In this document: in pieces, positions 53,827 through 61,402 of the stretch
Numbering within the stretch: position 1 is the stretch's first letter
How the letters are laid out: each line of letters begins with the position of its first letter
Source: Lactobacillaceae bacterium L1_55_11
GTDB lineage: Bacteria > Bacillota > Bacilli > Lactobacillales > Lactobacillaceae
Direction: 5' to 3'
NCBI GenBank assembly: GCA_029433155.1
Contig: JAQYTT010000004.1
Location: 1-64,000, forward strand
DNA: 64,000 nucleotides
The notes under the pieces: model-generated
What the model was told of the DNA's origin: nothing
Databases searched by the model: none
The model's input: the letters and a program-made list of their open reading frames with translations, nothing else
Program-made: the position numbers and the translations under genes

Positions 53827-53949
53827 TTACTTGCCGAACAAACGCAGGATGAATGCACCAACGTTAGCCAATGGGGCGTTGTTTGAGTTACTTACGTGAG
53901 TAGTGTTTGATGAACCAGGCAAGATGTGCCAGAAATCAATTGAAAACAT
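53827..53949 (-). CDS. 40-residue peptide, copy 1 of three
   Basis: Frame opening MFSIDFWHILPGSS, middle NTTHVSNSNN, closing VGAFILRLFGK. AAAGGAG lies 10 nt before the ATG, and a terminator follows the stop. There is no Cys, no double-glycine leader and no signal peptide; the two ends are hydrophobic and the middle is Asn/Ser/Thr-rich. It is nearly identical to copies 2 and 3. The only central change is Gly in place of Phe in ANVGAF. Candidate secreted peptide (bacteriocin, pheromone or surface-active); function unknown. Confidence 0.82.
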   Translation of the reverse strand: MFSIDFWHILPGSSNTTHVSNSNNAPLANVGAFILRLFGK

Positions 53950-54035
53950 GTATATTTATCTCCTTTCAACAGAATATATAAAAGCTTAACATGGTAATTT
54001 ATAAAATTCAAATTACAGAATTGTTACAAAGAATA

Positions 54036-54064
54036 ATAAAAAACCGGACCCACAAAGGGTCCAG
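54036..54064 (-). terminator. Terminator of peptide gene 2
   Basis: GGACCC/GGGTCC stem with a five-base loop, then GG and T6 on the minus strand. Confidence 0.88.
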
Positions 54065-54099
54065 CATTATTAGTGTTAGTTAACACCAGTAAGTAAATC

Positions 54100-54222
54100 T
54101 TACTTACCGAACAAACGCAAAACAAATGCGAAAACGTTAGCCAATGGGCTGTTGTTTGAGTTGCTTACGTGAGTAGTGTTAGCTGAACCAGGCAAGATGT
54201 GCCAGAAATCCAATGAAAACAT
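54100..54222 (-). CDS. 40-residue peptide, copy 2 of three
   Basis: Opens MFSLDFWHILPGSA, then NTTHVSNSNN, and ends VFAFVLRLFGK. Same length as its sisters. AAAGGAG lies 8 nt before the ATG. A good promoter (54255-54284) and terminator (54036-54064) flank it, so it is a complete transcription unit. Differences from copy 3 are confined to Ala/Ser at position 14 and Val/Leu in the C-terminal helix, the pattern expected of a protein under selection. Confidence 0.85.
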   Translation of the reverse strand: MFSLDFWHILPGSANTTHVSNSNNSPLANVFAFVLRLFGK

Positions 54223-54254
54223 GTGTTTAGCTCCTTTCTCTACAAGATAGGCTA

Positions 54255-54284
54255 ATTATACCATTAAATTAGTAGAAATGGCAA
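54255..54284 (-). promoter_or_regulatory. Promoter of peptide gene 2
   Basis: TTGCCA (54279-54284), 18 nt, perfect TATAAT (54255-54260). Confidence 0.75.
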
Positions 54285-54303
54285 CACAAGGCCAATATAA
54301 TAA

Positions 54304-54335
54304 AAGAATTGGACTCAAAAAGCCCAATTCTTAAC
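54304..54335 (-). terminator. Terminator of peptide gene 3
   Basis: AAGAATTGG with CCAATTCTT, a nine-base perfect stem around a T-rich loop, then TTTTATTAT on the minus strand. Confidence 0.8.
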
Positions 54336-54361
54336 CTAGTCTTAATAACTAGAATTTAATC

Positions 54362-54484
54362 TTACTTGCCAAACAAACGCAGCAAGAAAGCAAATACGTT
54401 AGCCAATGGGCTGTTGTTTGAGTTGCTTACGTGAGTAGTGTTTGATGAACCAGGCAAGATGTGCCAGAAATCTAATGAGAACAT
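54362..54484 (-). CDS. 40-residue peptide, copy 3 of three
   Basis: Opens MFSLDFWHILPGSS, then NTTHVSNSNN, and ends VFAFLLRLFGK. AAAGGAG lies 9 nt before the ATG. Its promoter (54518-54546) has a consensus -35. At DNA level the central 60 nt differ from the other copies at only a few, partly silent, sites (AGT/AGC for Ser), while the spacers between copies do not align, which argues that the peptide is what is conserved. Encoded just downstream of the HAD phosphatase. Confidence 0.85.
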   Translation of the reverse strand: MFSLDFWHILPGSSNTTHVSNSNNSPLANVFAFLLRLFGK

Positions 54485-54517
54485 GTGAACTAGCTCCTTT
54501 CTCTACTTGATGACTGT

Positions 54518-54546
54518 AGTGTATAACGAATCCTTTTATATGTCAA
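54518..54546 (-). promoter_or_regulatory. Promoter of peptide gene 3
   Basis: TTGACA (54541-54546), 17 nt, TACACT (54518-54523). Confidence 0.75.
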
Positions 54547-54596
54547 ATATATTTCAAGGATTGCATTATTGTTACATTAGCGTTTTAAAAAATTTC

Positions 54597-55409
54597 TTAG
54601 AGGACGTACTTTTTCAAAGCTTCCGCGACCCCATCGTGGTTATTATCGGTCGTTTCGACGTCGGCTGCCGCCTTAATACCAGGAACGGCATTGCCCATCG
54701 CTACCCCAATACCGGCGGCCTCGATCATGGAATGATCGTTTTCCTGGTCACCAATGGCCAGCGTGTCCTTAGGATTAACGCCCAGTTCCTTAGCCAGGGC
54801 CATCAGGGCATTTCCCTTCGAAGCCGTCTTATTCATAAACTCCAAGTTCTGAGCGGTTGAACGGACAACGGCGACATCGTCCTTGATAGATGCAGGAACA
54901 TCAGCCTGGACCTTGTCTAAGTCATCCTTGTTAGCCATGGCAATCGCCTTAATAAACTCAACGTGGGCCATCTCATCCAGGTTTTCAAAGACTTGCAAGG
55001 GCAGGTCTACTAGGACGTTTTCGTAGCTGGCCCAGTAACCAATCTTGTGGTCAATCGTGTAGGCCCGGTCAGCGCTTTCGACTTGCACATAGGTATCGTG
55101 GGCATCCATGAAGTCCTGAATCATCTTAAACTGGGCCAGGGATAGCTCTGCCCGAAACAGGGTCCGCTTCCCACTGGCTGACTCAATCAGGCCACCGTTG
55201 TGGGTAATCACGTACTGATCATCACCATCCATGCCCAATTCGTCCAGAATCTTTTTAACACCGCTGAGGGGACGTCCAGTCGTGATAACCACCTTTACCC
55301 CCTTAGCTTCAGCGTCCGCAATGGCCTGCTTAACGGCTGGGGTAATTTCACGGTTATCGTTTAACAGGGTTCCGTCAATATCAATTGAAGCAATTTTAAT
55401 CTCACTCAT
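54597..55409 (-). CDS. HAD-superfamily phosphatase (Cof/YidA type)
   Basis: 270 residues of the Cof subfamily of sugar-phosphate and related phosphatases. The nucleophile Asp lies in ASIDIDGTLL near 10-14, the Thr in VVITTGRPL near 47, and the acidic motif in AIGDQENDHSMIEAAG near 215. The cap domain between them (about 85-190) sets specificity, unknown here. GGAGA precedes the ATG at 55409; an in-frame ATG 5 codons upstream is less well placed. Confidence 0.9.
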   Translation of the reverse strand: MSEIKIASIDIDGTLLNDNREITPAVKQAIADAEAKGVKVVITTGRPLSGVKKILDELGMDGDDQYVITHNGGLIESASGKRTLFRAELSLAQFKMIQDFMDAHDTYVQVESADRAYTIDHKIGYWASYENVLVDLPLQVFENLDEMAHVEFIKAIAMANKDDLDKVQADVPASIKDDVAVVRSTAQNLEFMNKTASKGNALMALAKELGVNPKDTLAIGDQENDHSMIEAAGIGVAMGNAVPGIKAAADVETTDNNHDGVAEALKKYVL

Positions 55410-55455
55410 TATCTTCTCCGTCACTGATTAGCTGCGGCCCTGAGACCGCTGTCTG

Positions 55456-55492
55456 ATAAAAAAAGAACCGGCCGAGGCCGATTCTTTTTCTT
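55456..55492 (-). terminator. Terminator of xfp
   Basis: AGAATCGGCC/GGCCGGTTCT stem followed by T7 on the minus strand. Confidence 0.88.
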
Positions 55493-55511
55493 CCGCTGAG
55501 GTAAGCCAAGC

Positions 55512-57965
55512 TTAACGCAGAGCAGTCCACTTCCAGTCAGTGAATTCAGGAATATCGCGTCCTTCTTCACGGGTAACCTTGAAGTGCTTTGCCAAGATAT
55601 CGTTCATCTTAGTGATGAAGGTATCAGCAGCGGCCTGATCGACAACACCGCGGTCAGCCAAAACGCTAACGGCTTCAGCAGCCTGGTGGAAGCGATCAAG
55701 GTGTGAGTAAACACGCATGTCGTAAGTAGTCGTGATGTCACCATCTTCACGGTAGCCGTGAACATAGACGTCACCGCGGAACTTACGTTCGAAGAAGAAT
55801 GACTCAACCAAGTCTTCAAAGCCGTGGTAACCAAAGATAACTGGTGTGTCAGCCTGGAAGAACTTGTCAAAGTCTTCATCAGCAAGTTCACGCTCATCGT
55901 TACCAGCAGCCTCTGACTTCTTCTGAAGACGGAGCAACTCAACGATGTTAACGTAGCGGAACTTAACTTCTGGGAACTCCTGGTTAACCAACCAAAGGGC
56001 TGCCAGCGTTTCAATCGTTGGTTCCGTACCAGCTGAGGCGAAAGTAATGTCAACCTTACCCATAGGTGCAGTTGAGGCCCAGTCAATAACCTTCAAACCT
56101 TCGCTAGCCAATTCATCGGCTTCATCAGCGTTAAACCACTGTTGACGAGGCTGCTTAGAAATAACCATGTGGTTAACCTTTGAGTGCTCGCTGAAGGCAC
56201 GTTCCATAACGGCCAAGGCTGAGTTTCCATCGGCTGGCAGGTACTGGCGAATGAAGTTAGCCTTCTTTTCAGCCAAGTGCGTCAGCATACCAGGATCCTG
56301 GTGAGTATAACCGTTGTGGTCCTGCTGGAAGGCAGTTGAAGTTGAAATCAAGTTCAGTGATGGGTAGTCATTACGCCATGGCTGTTCTGAGGCATGACGC
56401 AACCACTTGAAGTGCTGAGTGATCATTGAATCAACCACGCGCAGGAATGACTCATATGAAGCAAAGATTCCGACACGGCCAGTCAAAGTATAACCTTCAA
56501 GCCAACCTTCAGCCTGGTGCTCAGACAACTGGGCATCCAAGATCCGGCCAACTGGGGCTTCGTACTGGTCGTTAGGGTCCTTAACTTCTTCCATCCACTG
56601 ACGGTTAGTGGTGTCAAAGAGACTCCACAAACGGTTTGACATGGTTTCATCAGGTCCGAAGACACGGAATGAAGTTGGGTTCTTCTTCATGACTTCTTCA
56701 AGGTAAGTCGACAAAGTGAACATGTCCATGTTGTGGTTGGCGTCCGTCAACAAGGTACCACGGTTGTCAGGGGTAATCTTGTTGGTGTAGTCACGCCAGT
56801 TAGGCAACTCCAAGTCCTTCAGCTCTTCGCCGCGAGGACGACCACCGTTGGTAATTGGGTTAGCTGACATCCGCTTGTCACCCTTAGGGGCGATAGCCTT
56901 AACGTCATCCTTCAACGAACCATCAGCGTTAAAGAGTTCTTCTGGCTTGTATGAGTTCATCCACTCTTCAAACTCTGGCAAGGTTGACAAGTCACCCTGT
57001 GACAGAGGCAATGGTACTTGGTGAGAACGGAATGAGTTCTCGATTGGCAGACCCTTCTGGTCGAAGCGAGGTCCACCCCAGCCCTTAGGCAGGCGAGCAA
57101 TAATCACTGGCCATGGGGCAATCGTACCGTCTTGGTACTTGTTGTTTTCACGGGCATCCTTCTGGATGGCCTTGATATCTTCGATGGCCTGGTCGAAGAC
57201 CTTAGCAGCCTTCTCGTGGTAGGTCATGTAGTCATGGATGTCATCGTTTTCGATGAAGCGAGGCGTGTAGCCCAGTCCTTCGAAGAACTTTGAAATCTCT
57301 TCATCACTCATCCGTGAGAAGACCGTTGGGTTAGAAATCTTAAAGCCGTTCAAGTCCAAGATTGGCAAAACGGCACCATCGTTCTTAGGGTTGATAAACT
57401 TGATTGAGTGCCATGAACCCATTGATGGACCAGTTTCAGATTCACCATCACCAACTACCGTAAAGGCAATCTGGTCTGGGTTATCCAAGATAGCACCATA
57501 ACCGTGTGACAGTGAGTAACCTAATTCACCACCTTCGTGGAGGGAACCAGGGGTCTGAGCAGTCATGTGCGAACCAATTCCACCTGGGAATGAGAAGCGC
57601 TTGAACAAGATTGACATACCCTCCAAGTCTTGGGTAACTTCAGGATAGTCTTCAGTATACTCACCATCCAGGTAAGCGTTGGTAACCATTACCTGGCCAC
57701 CGTGTCCAGGACCACCAATGTAGAACATGTTCAAGTCATACTTGTTGATCAGGCGGTTAGCGTGAGCATACAAGAAAGTTTGACCTGAGATCGTTCCCCA
57801 GTGTCCAATTGGCTTAACTTTAACGTCTTCTGGTTGGATTGGCGTCTTAGTAACTGAGAAAAGGGGGTTGCTCTTCAAGAAGATCATCCCAGCTGACAAG
57901 TAGTTAGTAGCACGCCACCACTTGTCGACCGTTCCCAAGTACTCTTTTGAATTGTAATCAACCAT
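55512..57965 (-). CDS. xfp: Xylulose/fructose 6-phosphate phosphoketolase
   Basis: Cleaves xylulose 5-phosphate (and possibly fructose 6-phosphate) with phosphate to acetyl phosphate and a smaller sugar phosphate; the key enzyme of heterofermentation. 817 residues, full length. Visible are the family-specific [18 protein letters not shown] near 93-110, GGPGHGGQ near 124 and the thiamine-diphosphate motif [10 protein letters not shown] near 170. TAAGGAG precedes the ATG, and a good promoter lies at 58039-58067. Confidence 0.97.
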   Translation of the reverse strand: MVDYNSKEYLGTVDKWWRATNYLSAGMIFLKSNPLFSVTKTPIQPEDVKVKPIGHWGTISGQTFLYAHANRLINKYDLNMFYIGGPGHGGQVMVTNAYLDGEYTEDYPEVTQDLEGMSILFKRFSFPGGIGSHMTAQTPGSLHEGGELGYSLSHGYGAILDNPDQIAFTVVGDGESETGPSMGSWHSIKFINPKNDGAVLPILDLNGFKISNPTVFSRMSDEEISKFFEGLGYTPRFIENDDIHDYMTYHEKAAKVFDQAIEDIKAIQKDARENNKYQDGTIAPWPVIIARLPKGWGGPRFDQKGLPIENSFRSHQVPLPLSQGDLSTLPEFEEWMNSYKPEELFNADGSLKDDVKAIAPKGDKRMSANPITNGGRPRGEELKDLELPNWRDYTNKITPDNRGTLLTDANHNMDMFTLSTYLEEVMKKNPTSFRVFGPDETMSNRLWSLFDTTNRQWMEEVKDPNDQYEAPVGRILDAQLSEHQAEGWLEGYTLTGRVGIFASYESFLRVVDSMITQHFKWLRHASEQPWRNDYPSLNLISTSTAFQQDHNGYTHQDPGMLTHLAEKKANFIRQYLPADGNSALAVMERAFSEHSKVNHMVISKQPRQQWFNADEADELASEGLKVIDWASTAPMGKVDITFASAGTEPTIETLAALWLVNQEFPEVKFRYVNIVELLRLQKKSEAAGNDERELADEDFDKFFQADTPVIFGYHGFEDLVESFFFERKFRGDVYVHGYREDGDITTTYDMRVYSHLDRFHQAAEAVSVLADRGVVDQAAADTFITKMNDILAKHFKVTREEGRDIPEFTDWKWTALR

Positions 57966-57999
57966 AAAAAATCAGTACTCCTTATCGATACTTTACAGA

Positions 58000-58016
58000 A
58001 TTCGTAAACCACGAAT
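58000..58016. promoter_or_regulatory. Inverted repeat in the xfp leader
   Basis: ATTCGT-aaacc-ACGAAT, perfect 6-bp arms, between the promoter and the ribosome-binding site of xfp. Not a good catabolite-responsive element. Confidence 0.4.
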
Positions 58017-58038
58017 CTTTCCGTTATTTACACCTCAT

Positions 58039-58067
58039 AGTATAACGAAAGCCCTGGGCTTCTTCAA
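58039..58067 (-). promoter_or_regulatory. Promoter of xfp
   Basis: TTGAAG (58062-58067), 17 nt, TATACT (58039-58044). The spacer carries the small palindrome GCCCAGGGC. Confidence 0.75.
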
Positions 58068-58094
58068 GCAAAAAGGCCCGATTGGGCCTGGTTT
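58068..58094 (-). terminator. Terminator of gntR
   Basis: GGCCCAATCGGGCC stem-loop followed by T5 on the minus strand. Confidence 0.85.
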
Positions 58095-58119
58095 ATCAGT
58101 ATTTTGGTTGCTTCCATAA

Positions 58120-58143
58120 AATAATTGGACCGGTCCAATTATT
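58120..58143. promoter_or_regulatory. 24-bp perfect palindrome over the 3' end of gntR
   Basis: AATAATTGGACC followed at once by its exact complement, covering the gntR stop codon (58139-58141). It may be an operator for a dimeric regulator or an mRNA 3' hairpin; a proper terminator lies 30 nt further on. Confidence 0.55.
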
Positions 58144-58867
58144 CGGAGTCCAAACTCACGAAAGCATTGTAGCGGAGGTAGCGATAATGCAGGCGCATCG
58201 TGGAGAATTCCAGGGGCGTGCCGTCATCCATGAAGAAGATTCCTTCCATGATACCCACCGGCTCGTTTTCTTTGAGCTTGAGTAATTCTTGGTCCTCGGC
58301 ACCACTGGGCTCGGCCATGACGGTCATAAAGGACTTGGTCACCGTGCGGGACTTGCTTTGTTCAATGTATTCATAAATTGACTTGGCAACAATTTCCCGG
58401 TTTAATCCCGGCAAAAGGCTGATGGGTACGTACCCTTTTTCAATCATAAAGGGCACATCCCCCAGACGCCGCAGGCGCTTAATCTCGTAAACAAAGTCCC
58501 CTTCGTTTAAAAAGAGGGCCTGTTGGAGTTCCGGTGTGGCTGGAATCACCTGAAAGTCTAGCAGTTCGATGCTAGGTGCCTCGCCATTAATCCGGAAGGA
58601 GTCCGAAACCCCCAGGTTAGAGCCCTCGTGCTGGAAAATGGCCTGGTTTTTTAGATAGAGCGGGTTCACGAAAGTGCCGCTGCCCCGCTTTTTAAAGATA
58701 ATTCCCTGCTGAACTAGCACATTGAGGGCCCGCTTGATTGAGGAGCGGGATACATGGTAGTGGTCGGCCAGGGTCCGTTCGTCCGGCAACTTGAGGTCGG
58801 GGAACTCACCCTGGTAAATTTTTTGTTTGATATCGGCTTGCACCGTGGCATAAATTGCTTCTGACAT
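58139..58867 (-). CDS. GntR/HutC-family regulator with UTRA domain
   Basis: 242 residues. Winged helix at 5-70 (PDERTLADHYHVSRSSIKRA) and a UTRA effector domain (about 95-235; MIEKGYVPISLLPGL). UTRA regulators respond to sugars, phosphosugars or related small molecules; the ligand is unknown. No Shine-Dalgarno: TGGTAAACT ends 9 nt before the ATG, so the mRNA is nearly leaderless. The divergent ybaK and this gene share an inverted promoter pair with a central CTGGTC-T-GACCAG palindrome, a likely self-operator. A related palindrome controls the ABC exporter. Confidence 0.88.
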   Translation of the reverse strand: MSEAIYATVQADIKQKIYQGEFPDLKLPDERTLADHYHVSRSSIKRALNVLVQQGIIFKKRGSGTFVNPLYLKNQAIFQHEGSNLGVSDSFRINGEAPSIELLDFQVIPATPELQQALFLNEGDFVYEIKRLRRLGDVPFMIEKGYVPISLLPGLNREIVAKSIYEYIEQSKSRTVTKSFMTVMAEPSGAEDQELLKLKENEPVGIMEGIFFMDDGTPLEFSTMRLHYRYLRYNAFVSLDSE

Positions 58868-58874
58868 AGTAGGA

Positions 58875-58935
58875 TCAGTTTACCACAAACTGGTCTGACC
58901 AGCTGCGTCAACCAGCAGCAATTGTGGTAAACTGA
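58875..58935. promoter_or_regulatory. Mirror-image divergent promoters of gntR and ybaK with central operator
   Basis: A 14-bp perfect inverted repeat (58875-58888 and 58922-58935) contains TGGTAAACT on each strand, an extended -10 for each gene. Between the two arms is the palindrome CTGGTC-T-GACCAG (58890-58902). One bound dimer there could block both genes. Confidence 0.65.
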
Positions 58936-58939
58936 GGCC

Positions 58940-59434
58940 ATGGCTAAGAAAAAATCTAAGAAAACCTTGCCCGAGCAGGTCTTAGACCAGCACGGGATTG
59001 CCTATACCCCCTGGTCCTTAAACGTCATGGACCAGAGTGCGGCCGAACGGGCAGCCACCCTGGCACCCTTAGGCTTAAAGGATACCGACATTTATAAGAC
59101 CTTAGCGGCGAACGGCGACAAAACCGGACCCATAGTGGCAGTCTTACCAATTACCGAGCACTTGTCACTTAAAAAATTAGCGGCGATTTCGGGCAATAAG
59201 AAGGCCCACATGCTGCCCTTAAAGGACCTGCAAAAGACCACCGGCTACATCCACGGGGCTAACAACCCAGTCGGCATTTGGCAAAACAAGAAGTTCCCTA
59301 TCTACTTGGACCAAAGCGCCGAGGACCGGGAATATTTCCTAGTCAGTGCCGGCGAGTTAAACCACTCCGATCAGGTTAACCCCCAAGACATCGCCCACTT
59401 AGTGGATGGCCATTTTGCTGATTTAACCGAATGA
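58940..59434 (+). CDS. ybaK: YbaK/EbsC-family aminoacyl-tRNA deacylase
   Basis: Hydrolyses mischarged Cys-tRNA-Pro in trans. 164 residues of the YbaK editing fold: LKDTDIYKTLAANGDKTG near 47-64, the conserved Lys in LSLKKLAAISGNKKA near 84, and GYIHGANNPVGI near 108-119. No Shine-Dalgarno at proper spacing; TAAACT ends 6 nt before the ATG, so the mRNA is probably leaderless. Divergent from gntR. Confidence 0.9.
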   Translation: MAKKKSKKTLPEQVLDQHGIAYTPWSLNVMDQSAAERAATLAPLGLKDTDIYKTLAANGDKTGPIVAVLPITEHLSLKKLAAISGNKKAHMLPLKDLQKTTGYIHGANNPVGIWQNKKFPIYLDQSAEDREYFLVSAGELNHSDQVNPQDIAHLVDGHFADLTE

Positions 59435-59462
59435 AAAAGCACCCGTTTGGGTGCTTTTTTGT
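59434..59462. terminator. Bidirectional terminator between ybaK and dnaB
   Basis: AAGCACCCG/TGGGTGCTT stem with an A-run and T6. Confidence 0.9.
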
Positions 59463-60938
59463 TTACCAGCCATTACTGATATCTGGGGTAGGTTGGGGTT
59501 GACTAGGCGCTGACAAGTATCCGGGCGCCATCGGGCTGAACTTAAAGGTCGGCTTGTTAAACATCAAGGTTGCCTTACCCCGGGCACCAGCCCGGTTTTT
59601 CTCTAAGATAACCTCAATTGGGACCGCCTCTTGTTCCGGCTCTTCCTGGCCGTACTCGCCGTCTTCCCCCTCATTGCGGTAGTAATCTTCCCGGTACAGG
59701 AAGGCCACAATGTCGGCATCTTGTTCAATCGAACCAGATTCACGCAGGTCCGAAAGTAGGGGCCGCTTATCCTGGCGCTGTTCCACGCCTCGACTCAGTT
59801 GGGCCAGGGCCACGATGGGTGTATGCAACTCCTTGGCCAGCTTCTTAATGGAACGGGAAGTTTCAGAAACTGCCTGCTGCCGGCTCTCGGTATTGTTAGA
59901 CTCAATCAGGCCCAGGTAATCAATTAGGACCAGGCCAAGGGGGTGAGGGTTCTCATCCCGTCCCTCGATCGTCATCTTACCGAGTAAGTCCTTTTCTAGC
60001 TTACGCAGCTTGGCACTAATCTGATTCATCCGGATGCCGGGTGTGTCATCTAAGTAAATTTGCATCCGCGCCAAGGATTGCATGGCCACGGTCAGTGACT
60101 GCCAATCCTCCCGATCCATTTGTCCGGTTGTTAGATGGTTGGCATCAATCCCACCTTCGGCCGCCACCAGACGGGTGACCAAATCAACGGCCCCCATTTC
60201 CAGACTGAAAACCACGACTGGTTTCTGATCATTTTTGGCGGCATTCTTGGCCACGTTTAAGGCAAAGGCCGTCTTACCAACCGCTGGCCGGGCCCCAATG
60301 ACAATCATCTGATCCTCACGGAAACCATGGGTCAACTTGTCCAACTCGGGATAGCCGGTCGCTAGGCCAACCACATCATCCTCATTGGCGGCCGCATTAT
60401 CCAGGTTTTCCTGGAATTCCTGCAGAACATCCTTGATGGCCCGCAGATCGTCATCACCACGGTTCTCAGCCAACTGGTCCAGTTGGTGACTGAGATTTTC
60501 CATTAGGTTTTCACTGTCATCACTGCTGTCATAGGCCAGCGACATCGTCTGGGTTAAGTCCCCAATCATCCGCCGCAAAGTGGCCTTTTCATGAACAATG
60601 TTGGCGTAGTGGCGCAGGTTAGCAGCCGAGGCGATTGACTCCGAAATCTCAGCCAGGTAGGCCATGCCGCCCACGTTTTCCAGCTCCTGCCTACTGTTGA
60701 GCTTGTCTTGCAGGGTCAGCATGTCGATGGGCCGCTGCTCATCAACCAGACTTTCCATGGCCTTGAAAATGGTTTGATGGGCCTGCCGATAAAAATCATC
60801 GGCACTCAAGATGGCCTGAGCAGCCACCAGGGCTGCATCCGAATTCACATCAAAGAAAATGGCACCTAAGACCGCCCTCTCGGCATCAATATCTTGCGGT
60901 GGCTGACGGTACTCATTGCCCATCAGACTATTATCCAT
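59463..60938 (-). CDS. dnaB: Replicative DNA helicase DnaB (DnaC in Bacillus)
   Basis: Hexameric helicase that unwinds DNA at the fork. 491 residues: N-terminal primase-binding domain (AERAVLGAIFFD near 19-30), linker, then the RecA-type motor with Walker A GARPAVGKTAFAL near 213 and Walker B VLIDYLGL near 336. Starts 2 nt after rplI. No intein is present. Last gene of gdpP-rplI-dnaB. Confidence 0.97.
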   Translation of the reverse strand: MDNSLMGNEYRQPPQDIDAERAVLGAIFFDVNSDAALVAAQAILSADDFYRQAHQTIFKAMESLVDEQRPIDMLTLQDKLNSRQELENVGGMAYLAEISESIASAANLRHYANIVHEKATLRRMIGDLTQTMSLAYDSSDDSENLMENLSHQLDQLAENRGDDDLRAIKDVLQEFQENLDNAAANEDDVVGLATGYPELDKLTHGFREDQMIVIGARPAVGKTAFALNVAKNAAKNDQKPVVVFSLEMGAVDLVTRLVAAEGGIDANHLTTGQMDREDWQSLTVAMQSLARMQIYLDDTPGIRMNQISAKLRKLEKDLLGKMTIEGRDENPHPLGLVLIDYLGLIESNNTESRQQAVSETSRSIKKLAKELHTPIVALAQLSRGVEQRQDKRPLLSDLRESGSIEQDADIVAFLYREDYYRNEGEDGEYGQEEPEQEAVPIEVILEKNRAGARGKATLMFNKPTFKFSPMAPGYLSAPSQPQPTPDISNGW

Positions 60939-60940
60939 TA

Positions 60941-61393
60941 TTAACCCTCACTTACATGTACCCGCAAATTGGCCGTCACCTGGTGGTGCAGCTTAACAGG
61001 CACGTCTACATAGCCCAAGGAGTGGATGGGCTGATTGAGCTCCATCTTACGCTTGTCTAACTTAACCTTGTACTGGTCCGCCAGGGCGCTGACAATTTGC
61101 TTGGTTGAAATGGCACCAAACAGCCGGCCATCGGCCCCAGACTTACCCTTGAGTTCGACCACCGTCTTCTCATCTTCAAAGAAGTCTCGGAGGTCTTTGG
61201 CCTGCTTAAGTTCCTCAGCGGCCTGCTTTTCCTCGGCCCGCTTGCGGCCCTTAACGGCACCCAAGTTTTTACCAGTGGCCGCTTCGGCCTTATGGTTTTT
61301 AATCAAGAAGTTATTGGCATAGCCATCAGGGACGTCCTTGACTTCCCCCTTCTTACCACGACCTTTAACGTCTTCTAAAAATACAACTTTCAT
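60941..61393 (-). CDS. rplI: Large-subunit ribosomal protein bL9
   Basis: 150 residues with the invariant N-terminal [18 protein letters not shown], the long central helix (about 40-75) and the C-terminal RNA-binding domain. AGGAGG precedes the ATG; it lies 9 nt after gdpP. The gdpP-rplI-dnaB order is conserved in lactobacilli. Confidence 0.97.
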   Translation of the reverse strand: MKVVFLEDVKGRGKKGEVKDVPDGYANNFLIKNHKAEAATGKNLGAVKGRKRAEEKQAAEELKQAKDLRDFFEDEKTVVELKGKSGADGRLFGAISTKQIVSALADQYKVKLDKRKMELNQPIHSLGYVDVPVKLHHQVTANLRVHVSEG

Positions 61394-61402
61394 GGTGCCT
61401 CC

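Noticed and set aside
53827-54484. Reading the short peptides as lanthipeptide or class IIa bacteriocin precursors
   Set aside because: They have no Cys, no double-Gly leader and no YGNGV motif, and no modification enzyme is nearby.
53827-54484. Reading the three repeats as a non-coding RNA array
   Set aside because: Frames are exactly conserved with SD and stop, differences are partly silent or conservative, and the conserved block ends at the coding borders; a dual RNA role cannot be excluded.
58000-58016. Catabolite-responsive element before xfp
   Set aside because: The inverted repeat ATTCGT/ACGAAT lacks the central CG and flanking TG/CA of the consensus.
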